Shown here: positions 8,835-17,128 of the stretch, one piece after another
How positions within the stretch are numbered: the stretch's first letter is position 1
How the letters are laid out: each line of letters opens with the position of its first letter
Assembly (NCBI RefSeq): GCF_900109365.1
Contig: NZ_FNZR01000006.1
Span: forward strand, 186,001 to 250,000
DNA length: 64,000 nucleotides
Source of the DNA: Parapedobacter koreensis
Lineage (GTDB): Bacteria; Bacteroidota; Bacteroidia; Sphingobacteriales; Sphingobacteriaceae
Direction: 5' to 3'
Program-made: the position numbers and the translations under genes
The notes under the pieces: generated by a model
Told to the model about the DNA's origin: nothing
The model's database searches: none
What the model saw: the letters and a program-made list of their open reading frames with translations, nothing else

Positions 8835-9743
8835 CTATTTATATTGATAAAGACTTGGAGTGATGCCCTCCAAGCGTTTAAATTGACGTATGAAGTAATT
8901 CACGTTATTGAACCCTGTTCGATAACAAACTTCTGCGACGGTCACGTGCGGGTCTATGAGCAATCGCTTGGCAAGCTTCACGCGCTCGCGGATGATGAAT
9001 TCGATAGGGGTCGTTCCTAAAAAAGATTTGAATGACCTGAAAAAAAGCGTTTTACTCATGCCCGACACTTGTGCGAGCATATCTACCGTAATCCGCTCAG
9101 ACAGATTCTTGCGAATATAAGCCAATACAGTTGCGAAATAAAATTCACGAGTGGAACGGGTTTCTTGCGCGATGGCAAGGTTCTGCGTCTGGATGATGCG
9201 CAACAACAACGATTTCAGCGCGATGTTCGCAAGTGCATCTTTGGCAGCATGTTCTTCCATACTGATGCGAATAAGTTGGTTGATGCTGTTGGCCAGTTCC
9301 CGGTCGTTCTGAAAATGATACTGACTGAAATTCAACCGCCACTCGAAAGGTGGAGCGGTATTTTGGTAATGCTCATTTAAAAACGCCAGGTTTTTATCGA
9401 CCATATCCCAGTCTAATGCCAACGTGGCACATTGTACCGGATGAGCCATGTCGGCATCTGGAAAATCGACGCGCATGGATACTCCCCTGGGTAGAATGAT
9501 GCTTTGCCCCGGGATGAAGTCAAACCGTTCGGATCCCGGTAGTGACATAATTTTTCTGCCTCGGATCATGCTGGATACCACTAATCCATCATAGGACAGG
9601 ACGACATCCTTGCTTCGATGATACGTTTCAAAAATATTCAATTGGCAATCCTTCAGGTTGAATGCCCGGCGATGTTCTACCAAGCTATCCAACTTGGTGG
9701 CGTCACTTAGGTTTATTGGCAACAGATGGCAAGCGCTTTCCAT
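8835..9743 (-). CDS. AraC family transcriptional regulator
   Basis: 302 residues. The N-terminal half resembles the AraC_N sensing domain (about 20-190). The C-terminal double helix-turn-helix (about 200-302) carries ERITVDMLAQVSGMSKTLFF for the first helix pair and VTVAEVCYRTGFNNVNYF for the second, followed by the usual RQFKRLEGITPS. It is divergent from the GlcG/HbpS-like and formaldehyde dehydrogenase genes, with 128 bp between start codons, so it is a likely regulator of that pair (inference). The inducer is unknown. Confidence 0.9.
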   Translation of the reverse strand: MESACHLLPINLSDATKLDSLVEHRRAFNLKDCQLNIFETYHRSKDVVLSYDGLVVSSMIRGRKIMSLPGSERFDFIPGQSIILPRGVSMRVDFPDADMAHPVQCATLALDWDMVDKNLAFLNEHYQNTAPPFEWRLNFSQYHFQNDRELANSINQLIRISMEEHAAKDALANIALKSLLLRIIQTQNLAIAQETRSTREFYFATVLAYIRKNLSERITVDMLAQVSGMSKTLFFRSFKSFLGTTPIEFIIRERVKLAKRLLIDPHVTVAEVCYRTGFNNVNYFIRQFKRLEGITPSLYQYK

Positions 9744-9834
9744 ACAGAAACTACAATTTGCAGGCGGAATGGTTTGCGCTACACGATTGTTCTATAAAAA
9801 AACAGAATAGTTCCATCTTTTCCACCCGGATACC

Positions 9835-9848
9835 GATACTATTGTATC
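9835..9848. promoter_or_regulatory. Possible operator between the AraC gene and its divergent target
   Basis: GATACTATTGTATC is an inverted repeat (GATAC-N4-GTATC). A further GATAC half-site lies just upstream in GGATACCGATAC. Its position in the 128-bp divergent gap fits a regulator site, but no experiment or conserved motif supports it. Confidence 0.3.
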
Positions 9849-9871
9849 TCCAATACGAAAATTAAACCCTT

Positions 9872-10276
9872 ATGAGTAACATCACACTGAAACAAGCTGA
9901 GGAGGTCTTAGCGGCAGCTAAGGCAAAGGCAGTAGCATTAAACACGCTGATGAACATCGCGGTAGTCGATAGCGGTACAAACCTTGTTGCATTCGCACAT
10001 ATGGACGACGCTTGGTTAGGATCTATCGACATCGCGCAGAAAAAAGCCCGTACGGCACGGTACTTCAATATGCCCACGGGCGAAATCGGCAAATTGTCCC
10101 AGCCGGGAGGTTCGTTGTACAACATTGAGCATTCCAATGGCGGGCTCATCACCTTCCCTGGCGGTGTGCTCATCAAGAATACGGCAGGAGAGATTATCGG
10201 AGCCATCGGCGTATCCGGCGATACTGTTGAAAATGACCATGCGGTCGCGCAGGCCGGTGCGGATGCGATTGTATAA
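9872..10276 (+). CDS. GlcG/HbpS family protein
   Basis: 134 residues, the usual length of this single-domain family, with the characteristic [18 protein letters not shown], a [14 protein letters not shown]-like middle and the end [20 protein letters not shown]. Members bind haem or small ligands, or are found beside dehydrogenases as accessory proteins of unknown action. Here the gene ends 19 bp before the formaldehyde dehydrogenase gene on the same strand, which strongly suggests one operon. The start at ATG 9872 fits [13 protein letters not shown]. Confidence 0.88.
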   Translation: MSNITLKQAEEVLAAAKAKAVALNTLMNIAVVDSGTNLVAFAHMDDAWLGSIDIAQKKARTARYFNMPTGEIGKLSQPGGSLYNIEHSNGGLITFPGGVLIKNTAGEIIGAIGVSGDTVENDHAVAQAGADAIV

Positions 10277-10295
10277 CCCTGTAAAATGTTAAGCT

Positions 10296-11486
10296 ATGTG
10301 TCAGAATCACGGAGTTACTTACGTCAAGCCCGGAGTGGTTGAAGTGACGGAAATTGCATACCCCAAGTTGGCCTTAGGTGATCGCAAATGCGATCACGGC
10401 GTGATATTGAAAATCGTGTCAACCAATATCTGCGGCAGCGACCAGCACATGGTGCGCGGGCGGACGACCGCCCCGTCGGGGTTGGTATTGGGCCATGAAA
10501 TTACTGGGACGGTTATTGAAGCGGGCCGCGATGTGGAATTCATCAAGGTGGGCGATCTCGTATCGGTGCCGTTCAACATCGCCTGCGGCCGGTGCCGCAA
10601 CTGCAAGGCTGGGCAAACGGGCATCTGCCTCAACGTGAATCCAGAGCGTCCGGGAGCGGCTTATGGCTATGTGGATATGGGTGGCTGGGTTGGCGGCCAG
10701 GCGGAATACGTCATGGTGCCCTATGCCGATTTCAATCTGTTGAAATTTCCAGACGCCGATGAGGCGATGACTAAAATTAAGGATCTCACTTTGTTATCCG
10801 ATATTTTTCCGACGGGCTTCCACGGTGCGGTGACGGCGGGCGTTGGCCCCGGCAGTATTGTCTATATCGCCGGTGCGGGGCCTGTTGGTTTGGCCAGTGC
10901 GGCTTCCTGCCACCTGCTCGGTGCTGCGGTGGTCATTGTGGGTGATATGATTGATGAAAGGCTGGCCCAAGCCAAGTCTTTTGGCTGTGAAGTGGTTGAT
11001 TTGAAGAAAGATGCTACGCTGGCTGAGCAGATAGCGGCTATTGTGCGCGTGCCGGAGGTGGATTGCGCTGTGGATTGCGTGGGTTTTGAAGCCAAGGGGC
11101 ACGGACATGACAGCGGCAAGGAACAGCCCGCTACGGTGCTCAATGCGATCATGGAAGTCACCCGGGCAGGCGGTCAATTGGGTATCCCGGGGCTCTACGT
11201 CACCGGTGATCCGGGAGCTGTCGACGAAGCGGCTAAACAAGGAAGCCTTAGTATTCGCATCGGTTTGGGCTGGGCAAAATCACATTCGATTCACACCGGT
11301 CAGTGTCCGGTTATGAAATATCATAGGCCGCTGATGAACGCTATCTTGTATGATAAAATCAAGATTGCCGACGCTGTCAACGTAGAAGTCATTTCGTTAA
11401 ATGATGCACCTAAAGGCTATCAGGATTTTGATAAAGGCGCAGCGAAGAAGTTTGTGATCGACCCGCATGGTATGATGGCAAACTAA
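10296..11486 (+). CDS. fdhA: Glutathione-independent formaldehyde dehydrogenase (zinc alcohol dehydrogenase family)
   Basis: 396 residues, close to the usual 398-400. Catalytic zinc ligands are visible as Cys46 in NICGSDQH and His67-Glu68 in LGHEITG. The structural zinc lobe has Cys97, 100, 103 and 111 in ACGRCRNCKAGQTGIC. The NAD-binding Rossmann motif is GAGPVGLAS. The long insertion and C-terminus (WAKSHSIHTGQCPV) are typical of the glutathione-independent formaldehyde dehydrogenase/dismutase group rather than ordinary alcohol dehydrogenases. It oxidises formaldehyde to formate with NAD in the cytoplasm. It follows the GlcG/HbpS-like gene and is probably under the divergent AraC protein. 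Related aldehyde substrates cannot be ruled out. Confidence 0.9.
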   Translation: MCQNHGVTYVKPGVVEVTEIAYPKLALGDRKCDHGVILKIVSTNICGSDQHMVRGRTTAPSGLVLGHEITGTVIEAGRDVEFIKVGDLVSVPFNIACGRCRNCKAGQTGICLNVNPERPGAAYGYVDMGGWVGGQAEYVMVPYADFNLLKFPDADEAMTKIKDLTLLSDIFPTGFHGAVTAGVGPGSIVYIAGAGPVGLASAASCHLLGAAVVIVGDMIDERLAQAKSFGCEVVDLKKDATLAEQIAAIVRVPEVDCAVDCVGFEAKGHGHDSGKEQPATVLNAIMEVTRAGGQLGIPGLYVTGDPGAVDEAAKQGSLSIRIGLGWAKSHSIHTGQCPVMKYHRPLMNAILYDKIKIADAVNVEVISLNDAPKGYQDFDKGAAKKFVIDPHGMMAN

Positions 11487-11497
11487 GGGGGCATAAG

Positions 11498-12226
11498 TCA
11501 ATACATCAACTCCTTGATTGCCGGCATGTAATTTCGCCCCACGTTGATTTCGATAGCATTAGGTAAGGCAACAAATAACTTACTAATGTCACGGTAAAGC
11601 GCTTGAATGTAGTCAATATTGATGATGTATGACCGATGGATGCGGATGAAATATTCCGGATTTAATTTGCGTTCAAGCTGGCCGATGCCGTTCCCACTAA
11701 GGTAAGACTCACCATTGATGGTATGGATCCACGTATAATCTTTGTCTGCTTTTAAGTGGGTGATTTGGTTGACCGTGATGCTGGTCAGTCGTTTCCCTTT
11801 TTCTACCAAAATGCGGGTGGGGTAGCTGGTCTTTAGCGCATAAAAATCTCGCGTTTCCACCAGTGGCACGCTCCGCAATTCCGATCGGCGCAGCGCCAGC
11901 TCTACACGGCCTGCTGTAAGCGGTTTCAGCAGGTAATCCACCGCATGATACTCAAAGGCCTTTGCTGCATACGCGGGCGAATCAGCGAGTAAAACAACGG
12001 CAGGTGTGTTGGTGGCGGCATCCAGCACTTCAAATCCATTTTTACCGGGCAACTCCACGTTCATTAGGACCAAGTTTGGCTGTAGCGCGTCGATGTATTT
12101 GAGCGCTTCAAATCCGTTGCAGCACTCCCAAAATACGGCAGGGTATCCCTGCTGTTTGATTAAACGCTGTAGTTCCTTACGGAAATCACTGTCCTTGTCC
12201 GCAATCAGTAACGTCGGCTTTCTCAT
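11498..12226 (-). CDS. LytTR family regulator with a degenerate receiver domain
   Basis: 242 residues. The receiver domain (about 1-120) has acidic residues in IADKDSD and the conserved Lys in DYLLKPL, but the phospho-acceptor position is Asn56 (LVLMNVELPG) instead of Asp. The LytTR DNA-binding domain covers about 138-242 (VEKGKRLTSITVNQITHL, then FIRIHRSYIINIDYI). The fold is clearly that of a LytTR response regulator, but normal aspartyl phosphorylation looks impossible, so it may act constitutively or through protein contacts. The related regulator at 16412-17128 keeps its Asp. No LytS-type kinase is adjacent. Confidence 0.9.
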   Translation of the reverse strand: MRKPTLLIADKDSDFRKELQRLIKQQGYPAVFWECCNGFEALKYIDALQPNLVLMNVELPGKNGFEVLDAATNTPAVVLLADSPAYAAKAFEYHAVDYLLKPLTAGRVELALRRSELRSVPLVETRDFYALKTSYPTRILVEKGKRLTSITVNQITHLKADKDYTWIHTINGESYLSGNGIGQLERKLNPEYFIRIHRSYIINIDYIQALYRDISKLFVALPNAIEINVGRNYMPAIKELMY

Positions 12227-12280
12227 GGCTGTATCCTTTCAATAGCGAACAAAATTAATACGGCACGGCTTCGTGTTCAA

Positions 12281-12294
12281 CTGACATATGTCAG
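12281..12294. promoter_or_regulatory. Perfect 14-bp palindrome in a divergent gap
   Basis: CTGACATATGTCAG lies between the divergent LytTR gene (start 12226) and the Crp/Fnr gene (start 12361). Its symmetry and position suggest an operator for one of the two neighbours. This is inference. Confidence 0.4.
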
Positions 12295-12297
12295 AAA

Positions 12298-12327
12298 TTG
12301 TCGCCATAATTTTTTTTATTATTTTCG
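12298..12327 (+). promoter_or_regulatory. Possible Bacteroidota promoter of the Crp/Fnr gene
   Basis: A TTG at 12298-12300 and TATTTTCG at 12320-12327 are 19 bases apart, close to the -33/-7 spacing used in this phylum. The -7 box has one mismatch to TAnnTTTG. It directly follows the palindrome. Confidence 0.35.
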
Positions 12328-12360
12328 TAATGGATTGACCACTACGGGTCCAGCTTAATC

Positions 12361-12960
12361 ATGATACCACCTGAATATTTTAAAAAAGTGTGCTGGTACG
12401 CACAACGGAAAGGGATATTATTTGCGCCCGCTGAGTTTGATATCATTAAATCGTATACCATCCATGAACTATTGCCGCCCAATACGGTCATTATGGAACA
12501 GGGTAAAACCGTCAAGGCGCTCTATTTTCTCAATAGCGGCATCGCTCGTTTGTACCGGATGCACAACGGCCTGGATTATACCTTGGGGATCATCTCGGTG
12601 AATGACTTTCTTTCTACTCCGTTGTACTTGTTGAATGGGGAGCTGTCTTCCTGCGCACTGGAATCGCTCACCGAGATAGACGTCTTGATGTGGGATAGGC
12701 TCGGCGTGGAAGCGATGAAGCGGCAAATTCCCCGGATGTATGACATGGAGTTGGTGATTATGGATCGCCTGCTCAATTGGATACAGGACAGCCAGATTGA
12801 CGCAGTATGTATGACTGCGGAAGAGCGCTATCAAAAGATACTGGCAGAACAACCGGAAGTCATCCAACAGATTCCCTTGAAATACATCGCTTCATTACTG
12901 GGCATCCATCAGGACAGCCTGAGCCGGATACGGAAAAGCCTCAGCCAAAAAGGAAGTTAA
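12361..12960 (+). CDS. Crp/Fnr family transcriptional regulator
   Basis: 199 residues. A cyclic-nucleotide-binding-like beta-roll (about 15-120) contains the stretch VIMEQGKTVKALYFLNSGIA. A C-terminal winged helix has a recognition region IPLKYIASLLGIHQDSLSRI. No cysteine cluster for an iron-sulfur sensor is seen, and the usual cAMP-contacting Arg motif is not obvious, so the ligand is unknown. The stop codon overlaps that of the convergent NarL-type regulator by three bases (12957-12960), so the two genes are packed end to end. Confidence 0.88.
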   Translation: MIPPEYFKKVCWYAQRKGILFAPAEFDIIKSYTIHELLPPNTVIMEQGKTVKALYFLNSGIARLYRMHNGLDYTLGIISVNDFLSTPLYLLNGELSSCALESLTEIDVLMWDRLGVEAMKRQIPRMYDMELVIMDRLLNWIQDSQIDAVCMTAEERYQKILAEQPEVIQQIPLKYIASLLGIHQDSLSRIRKSLSQKGS

Positions 12961-13586
12961 ATGAGTCCGCGGAGATAGGCTTCCTTAATTAATCCGGCTG
13001 GATTTTTAATGTTCAGTTTCTGGTTGAGGCTATGCCGATGCGACTCCACCGTGCGGACACTGAGGAACAATTTGTCGGCGATCTCCTGGTTGGAATATTC
13101 ATTCGCAATCAGCGCCAGGATTTCGCTCTCCCGCTTGGTGAGTTTGATGGCTGCCGATGTGCGCCTGCCGGAGATGGTTTGCTGCAAGATTGCCTGTTCG
13201 ATCTGCCGGTCTAAAAACTGCTGACCTTCATGTACCGCAAGGATCGCATTCAATAAGTTTTGCTTATCGGTTCCTTTCAGTAAATAGCCCTTAGCACCGC
13301 TGCGCATCATCTTCCTGACGTATACCACTTCGTCATGGTTCGTCAGCGCAATGATGGGCAAAGTGGGGTGTTTTTTCAGGATTTCAGCGCATAGTTCAAT
13401 CCCATTGCTGTCTGGCAATTCAATATCGAGCAATAAGACATCTGGCAACTGGAGCTCCAGTTTGGCCATCAATTGTTTGCCGTTGCCGGCCGTAAAGGCG
13501 ATGGGGTAATCCGGTTGATCGTCGAGCATATGAGCAAGTCCACTGATAATCAACGAATGATCATCCACGATTCCGATGGTAATCAT
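12957..13586 (-). CDS. NarL/FixJ family response regulator
   Basis: 209 residues. The receiver domain has the acidic pair in IVDDH, phospho-acceptor Asp54 (LLLDIELP) and Lys in GYLLKGT. The LuxR-type helix-turn-helix (about 147-205) reads LTKRESEILALIANEYSNQE and then VRTVESHRHSLNQKL. It lies 78 bp downstream of the TPR sensor kinase gene on the same strand, so the two form a probable cognate pair. It binds DNA in the cytoplasm; targets are unknown. Confidence 0.92.
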   Translation of the reverse strand: MITIGIVDDHSLIISGLAHMLDDQPDYPIAFTAGNGKQLMAKLELQLPDVLLLDIELPDSNGIELCAEILKKHPTLPIIALTNHDEVVYVRKMMRSGAKGYLLKGTDKQNLLNAILAVHEGQQFLDRQIEQAILQQTISGRRTSAAIKLTKRESEILALIANEYSNQEIADKLFLSVRTVESHRHSLNQKLNIKNPAGLIKEAYLRGLI

Positions 13587-13664
13587 AAAGGCATTCTCCT
13601 AAAGTCTAATGCAAATTAAAATAAATTAAAGCTCCGCTGTATCCGTATCACTACGTAAGTTGCG

Positions 13665-15602
13665 TTATCCGGAATACTGCGCGTCTAATCCGGTAGCGGC
13701 ATATTGCATAGCCTTTGCCGCATCGATTTCAATGTAGATGGACGTCCCTTGTCCCGGCGCGGAACGTACTTCCTGGCTTCCTTGCAACAGCTGTACCCTG
13801 GATATCAGGTTTTTCAGTCCGATGCCCTTCTCCGTCAGGTTAGCTGGGTCAAACCCCCTGCCATTGTCTTCGACGGTAATGGAAAGCCGCGGGCCGTCGC
13901 CGACGAGCTGCACGATACCTTCGGTGGCTTCGGCATGTTTCACCAGGTTAGCCACGGCTTCTTGGATGATCCGGTAAAGCAAGAGTTCGGCATTTTTGTC
14001 CAATTTAGGCAGGGTTCCTACAATGTAACATTCCAAACGCAAGCCGCTATGGCTTACGCGACGGCAATACTCCTGCACGGCATGTGCAAACCCTTCGTCA
14101 AGTACAACTTCTGGAGCAAGATTATGGGAGATGTTGCGTATTTCCTGTACGGCGGTCTCTATCAATTGGCCAAGCAGGATGTTTGCATGCGGACGCTCTC
14201 CATCGTCCCTGGCATGAATATGGAGTTTGGCGGCCGATAGGATGCTGGCCACACCATCGTGGAGTTCCCGTGCGGTACGTGCCCGCTCCTTTTCTTCACC
14301 CTGTAACTGCGCTTCCAGTAAGCGGTTTGCCTGCACTGTAGCTTCGGTTTTTCGTTTTTGCTGGTTGATAAGGCGACTGAAGACCAATATCATGGCTAAT
14401 ATCGCAACGAAGGATACCGATAGCATAATCCACGTGTTCAAGCGCGCCATTTCGCTGCGCTGCTCGCTGATTTTGAGATCGCGTTCGGCCAGCGCTTTTT
14501 CTTTTTCGGAGGTCTGGTACTTCACTTCAAGCTCCTGTATGGTGTTGTGTATCTCCTGATTGCGCACGGAGTCATTGATTTGCTCATATCGTTTCCGGAG
14601 CGCGAGCGCTTCTTTATAAGCGCCCATACCCTCCTTGATTTCCGCACCTGAGCGGTACAGTTCAATGAGCTGGGGTTTGGCCAGCTCTTCTTCAGCTAAT
14701 ACGGAAGCACGGCGGAAGTAAGTGTCTGCCGCCTCATAATGCCCCAGGTCCTTGTAAGTCGAAGAGATTCCCATGAGCACGTATACTTCGTTGCCCGGAG
14801 GGGCCTTATCCAACAGCCGCTGTGATTTTTTAAAGGTTTCTAATGCAAGTGCAAACCGTTTTTGCATGCGATAAATGTCGCCGAGGTTGTTGTGCGCTTT
14901 AAGTTCCATCTCGATATCGCGTTGCGACTGGCCGATGGCCAGCAGTTCCAGTCCGTGCTTTTCGGCATCAGCCAGCTTGCCCGCCATCGCCTCAGCCACC
15001 GTCAGGTTGACCAGGCTCCAGCCTATAGCAATCGTGTCCTGCAACTGCTCGGCAATTTCGAGCGCTTTTATGGCATATTCCTTTCCCTTTCCAAGATCAT
15101 GCATATCCAGCAGCAATGAGCTGAGGTTGTTATAGTATTTCCTGCGGTCCGAAAGGTCACGAAGTGTCGGATGCTTGATTTCGGATGAAATTTCGAGTGC
15201 CCTCATTAAGAATGCTGCCGCTTGTTGCAGCTTGCCCTGTGCTTGGTATTGCAGGGATATGTTGTTAAAGGCGTATCCCATGCGTTGTTTGTCATCCAAG
15301 CGTTGGCTGACCTCCAGTTGCACTTGGGCCAACGACAGTGCTTCTTCGTACCGCACGTGATGGTATAAAAACACGCAATAATGGCCTGCATACATCAAAA
15401 GCCCCCGGTCGAAGTTCAGTTGCTTAGCTAATGTCCCGGCTTGGCGAAAGTCCTTTTCGGCGGCATCGGCCAATCCCTGCTGCTGTTTCTCTCTGGCGGT
15501 TTCAATAAGCTGGTACACCCTAGCCGTGTCATGGTGGGCTACCTGACACTTGGCGCTTGTAAGCATGAAAAGCGAAAAACATAGGAAGCTAAGCTGTTTC
15601 AT
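13665..15602 (-). CDS. TPR-containing sensor histidine kinase (HisKA_3 / NarX-like)
   Basis: 645 residues. A signal peptide (MKQLSFLCFSLFMLTSAKC) is followed by about seven tetratricopeptide-type helical repeats (about 25-340) predicted to be periplasmic. A coiled coil and a membrane helix (about 394-416) come next. The HisKA_3 dimerisation motif is ARELHDGVASIL, with the phospho-His in ELHDG. The HATPase domain shows EAVANLVKHAEA (N box), DNGRGF (G1) and KGIGLKNL (G2). It probably senses a protein or cell-envelope state through the repeats and phosphorylates the NarL-type regulator 78 bp downstream. Confidence 0.92.
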   Translation of the reverse strand: MKQLSFLCFSLFMLTSAKCQVAHHDTARVYQLIETAREKQQQGLADAAEKDFRQAGTLAKQLNFDRGLLMYAGHYCVFLYHHVRYEEALSLAQVQLEVSQRLDDKQRMGYAFNNISLQYQAQGKLQQAAAFLMRALEISSEIKHPTLRDLSDRRKYYNNLSSLLLDMHDLGKGKEYAIKALEIAEQLQDTIAIGWSLVNLTVAEAMAGKLADAEKHGLELLAIGQSQRDIEMELKAHNNLGDIYRMQKRFALALETFKKSQRLLDKAPPGNEVYVLMGISSTYKDLGHYEAADTYFRRASVLAEEELAKPQLIELYRSGAEIKEGMGAYKEALALRKRYEQINDSVRNQEIHNTIQELEVKYQTSEKEKALAERDLKISEQRSEMARLNTWIMLSVSFVAILAMILVFSRLINQQKRKTEATVQANRLLEAQLQGEEKERARTARELHDGVASILSAAKLHIHARDDGERPHANILLGQLIETAVQEIRNISHNLAPEVVLDEGFAHAVQEYCRRVSHSGLRLECYIVGTLPKLDKNAELLLYRIIQEAVANLVKHAEATEGIVQLVGDGPRLSITVEDNGRGFDPANLTEKGIGLKNLISRVQLLQGSQEVRSAPGQGTSIYIEIDAAKAMQYAATGLDAQYSG

Positions 15603-15669
15603 GGTTAGCCATCGTTTCCGTAAAATTACGCAGTGTAGACCAAAGAACCATGTGGAATGTTACAGCCGC

Positions 15670-16158
15670 CTACATCTTTTTGGTTTTCAGCGTGGTGCGT
15701 ATGATGTGCGTCGCTCCGGAAGACCGGTGCTTCGCTACGAACACGATTTGTTGGGCTGAAGCGGATTCCAAGTGAGCCTCAACCGGTTGGCTGCCATCGT
15801 ATTTTTCCATGACGAGTGTTTTCGTAGCCGGGTCATAGGACCAGGTTCCCGTTTCTTCTTCCCGTTCCTCGTCCTCGTCACAATTTACTGGGCCCCGGTT
15901 GGTGAGGATGGTACCGTCATCCAGGTACCGGTCGGCATCGTCCCGCTCACATGGCGGCACCAATAGCAGCAGGTCAGTATCCGCTTTCCCGTCCAGGTCG
16001 ACGTCGAGCGCGGGATGGATGGTAGCCGAAGCAACCATCCAATACTGATTTCCAAAAGGCGAGTCCTGAATGGGCACCGCAGGGATATTTCGCCTACCTG
16101 CCGCTGCGAGGGTAACCGCGATCGCGGCGAAGGCGATTTGTGAGGGGATTGATTTCAT
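15670..16158 (-). CDS. Exported lipocalin-like domain protein
   Basis: 162 residues from the ATG at 16158, chosen because MKSIPSQIAFAAIAVTLAAA is a signal peptide and the reading frame upstream lacks sense. The body contains CERDDADRYLDDGTILTNRG, a second Cys in NCDED and GTWSYDPATKTLVM, a pattern seen in small lipocalin-like proteins of this phylum with a probable disulfide. It is probably periplasmic; the function is unknown. A -7 box lies 23-30 bases upstream. Confidence 0.75.
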   Translation of the reverse strand: MKSIPSQIAFAAIAVTLAAAGRRNIPAVPIQDSPFGNQYWMVASATIHPALDVDLDGKADTDLLLLVPPCERDDADRYLDDGTILTNRGPVNCDEDEEREEETGTWSYDPATKTLVMEKYDGSQPVEAHLESASAQQIVFVAKHRSSGATHIIRTTLKTKKM

Positions 16159-16180
16159 TACACGTATATTTTTTTCGGTA

Positions 16181-16188
16181 CAAAAGTA
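16181..16188 (-). promoter_or_regulatory. Bacteroidota -7 box before the lipocalin-like gene
   Basis: TACTTTTG on the minus strand fits TAnnTTTG and ends 22 bases before the ATG at 16158, supporting that start. Confidence 0.4.
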
Positions 16189-16279
16189 AAAAGCGAAGTG
16201 GTAGCGGTTTTCGTGACAACCACGGAACGCGTAAATTCCGTAGGAGTATGGAGAAACCACACGATGATGACAGTGCATA

Positions 16280-16295
16280 TGCGTAGTACTACGCA
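16280..16295. promoter_or_regulatory. Perfect 16-bp palindrome before the second LytTR gene
   Basis: TGCGTAGTACTACGCA is a perfect palindrome in the 253-bp divergent gap between the lipocalin-like gene and the LytTR regulator gene. It is a candidate operator. It differs in sequence from the palindrome at 12281. Confidence 0.4.
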
Positions 16296-16343
16296 AAAGC
16301 GTTTTCCAGCATCACTTCGCTGAATAGGACATGGCGAGGCATT

Positions 16344-16351
16344 TACTTTTG
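16344..16351 (+). promoter_or_regulatory. Bacteroidota -7 box before the second LytTR gene
   Basis: TACTTTTG fits TAnnTTTG, 60 bases before the ATG at 16412 and 48 bases after the palindrome at 16280-16295. Confidence 0.35.
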
Positions 16352-16411
16352 TATCCTGCCTTGCAGCAAGCTGCGATAGCCGCCAGGTAGGATTTAAAAA
16401 AGGAGGTTACC

Positions 16412-17128
16412 ATGAACACGATTTTAATTGCTGATCCAGAACCAGGATGCCGCCAGCAAATCCGGCAGCATATTGGCAGCCGCCCCGGATTCCGCGTGGT
16501 AGGCGAGTGCGGCAATCCATATGAAACCATCCGTTATGTCAATGCGTTGGAGCCGGATGTACTTTTTCTGGACGCGCAACTGGGCGGCAGCAGGGCGTTT
16601 GATTGGATACAACAGGTCGCCCACTTACCTAAGATCATCTACACCGCCCGCAGCGAATCACATGCCCTGCGGGCGTTTGACCATCAAGCACTGGATTACC
16701 TATTAAAACCCTATGGCGCGGCGCGGCTCGATGCCGCGCTGCAAAAAGTGGCCCGGCCGCCCGCAGCGGATGATGTACCGGACTATACTTTTATGCCCCA
16801 GCCTTGCCGCAGAAACCTTTTCGTGGAAGACGGTGGGCGTTTGCGGCGCATCGCGGTGAACGATATCCGGTACCTCAAGGCGGCAGGAGACTACACGGTG
16901 GTGTATACCGAGCAGGGGGAATTCCTGAGTTCTTCGGGCATCGGGTGCATCGGGCGGAAGTTGGATCCCACGCTGTTTGTCCGTGTGCATCGGTCGTTCA
17001 TGGTCAATCTGGAACGTATCGATACCTGCTACCGGGATATCGGCAAGCTGTATCTGGTCATGGAGAACGGACAGGAAATCAGTGTTGGCAAGCACTACCT
17101 GAATAACATCAAGTCCTTAATCTTATAG
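16412..17128 (+). CDS. LytTR family response regulator
   Basis: 238 residues. The receiver domain has phospho-acceptor Asp54 (LFLDAQLGG) and Lys in DYLLKPY, so unlike its paralogue at 11498 it can probably be phosphorylated. The LytTR domain covers about 135-238, with VEDGGRLRRIAVNDIRYL and FVRVHRSFMVNLERI. The two regulators are clearly homologous over their whole length. No kinase of the LytS type is adjacent. Its 3' end overlaps the convergent lipoprotein gene by six bases. Confidence 0.92.
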   Translation: MNTILIADPEPGCRQQIRQHIGSRPGFRVVGECGNPYETIRYVNALEPDVLFLDAQLGGSRAFDWIQQVAHLPKIIYTARSESHALRAFDHQALDYLLKPYGAARLDAALQKVARPPAADDVPDYTFMPQPCRRNLFVEDGGRLRRIAVNDIRYLKAAGDYTVVYTEQGEFLSSSGIGCIGRKLDPTLFVRVHRSFMVNLERIDTCYRDIGKLYLVMENGQEISVGKHYLNNIKSLIL

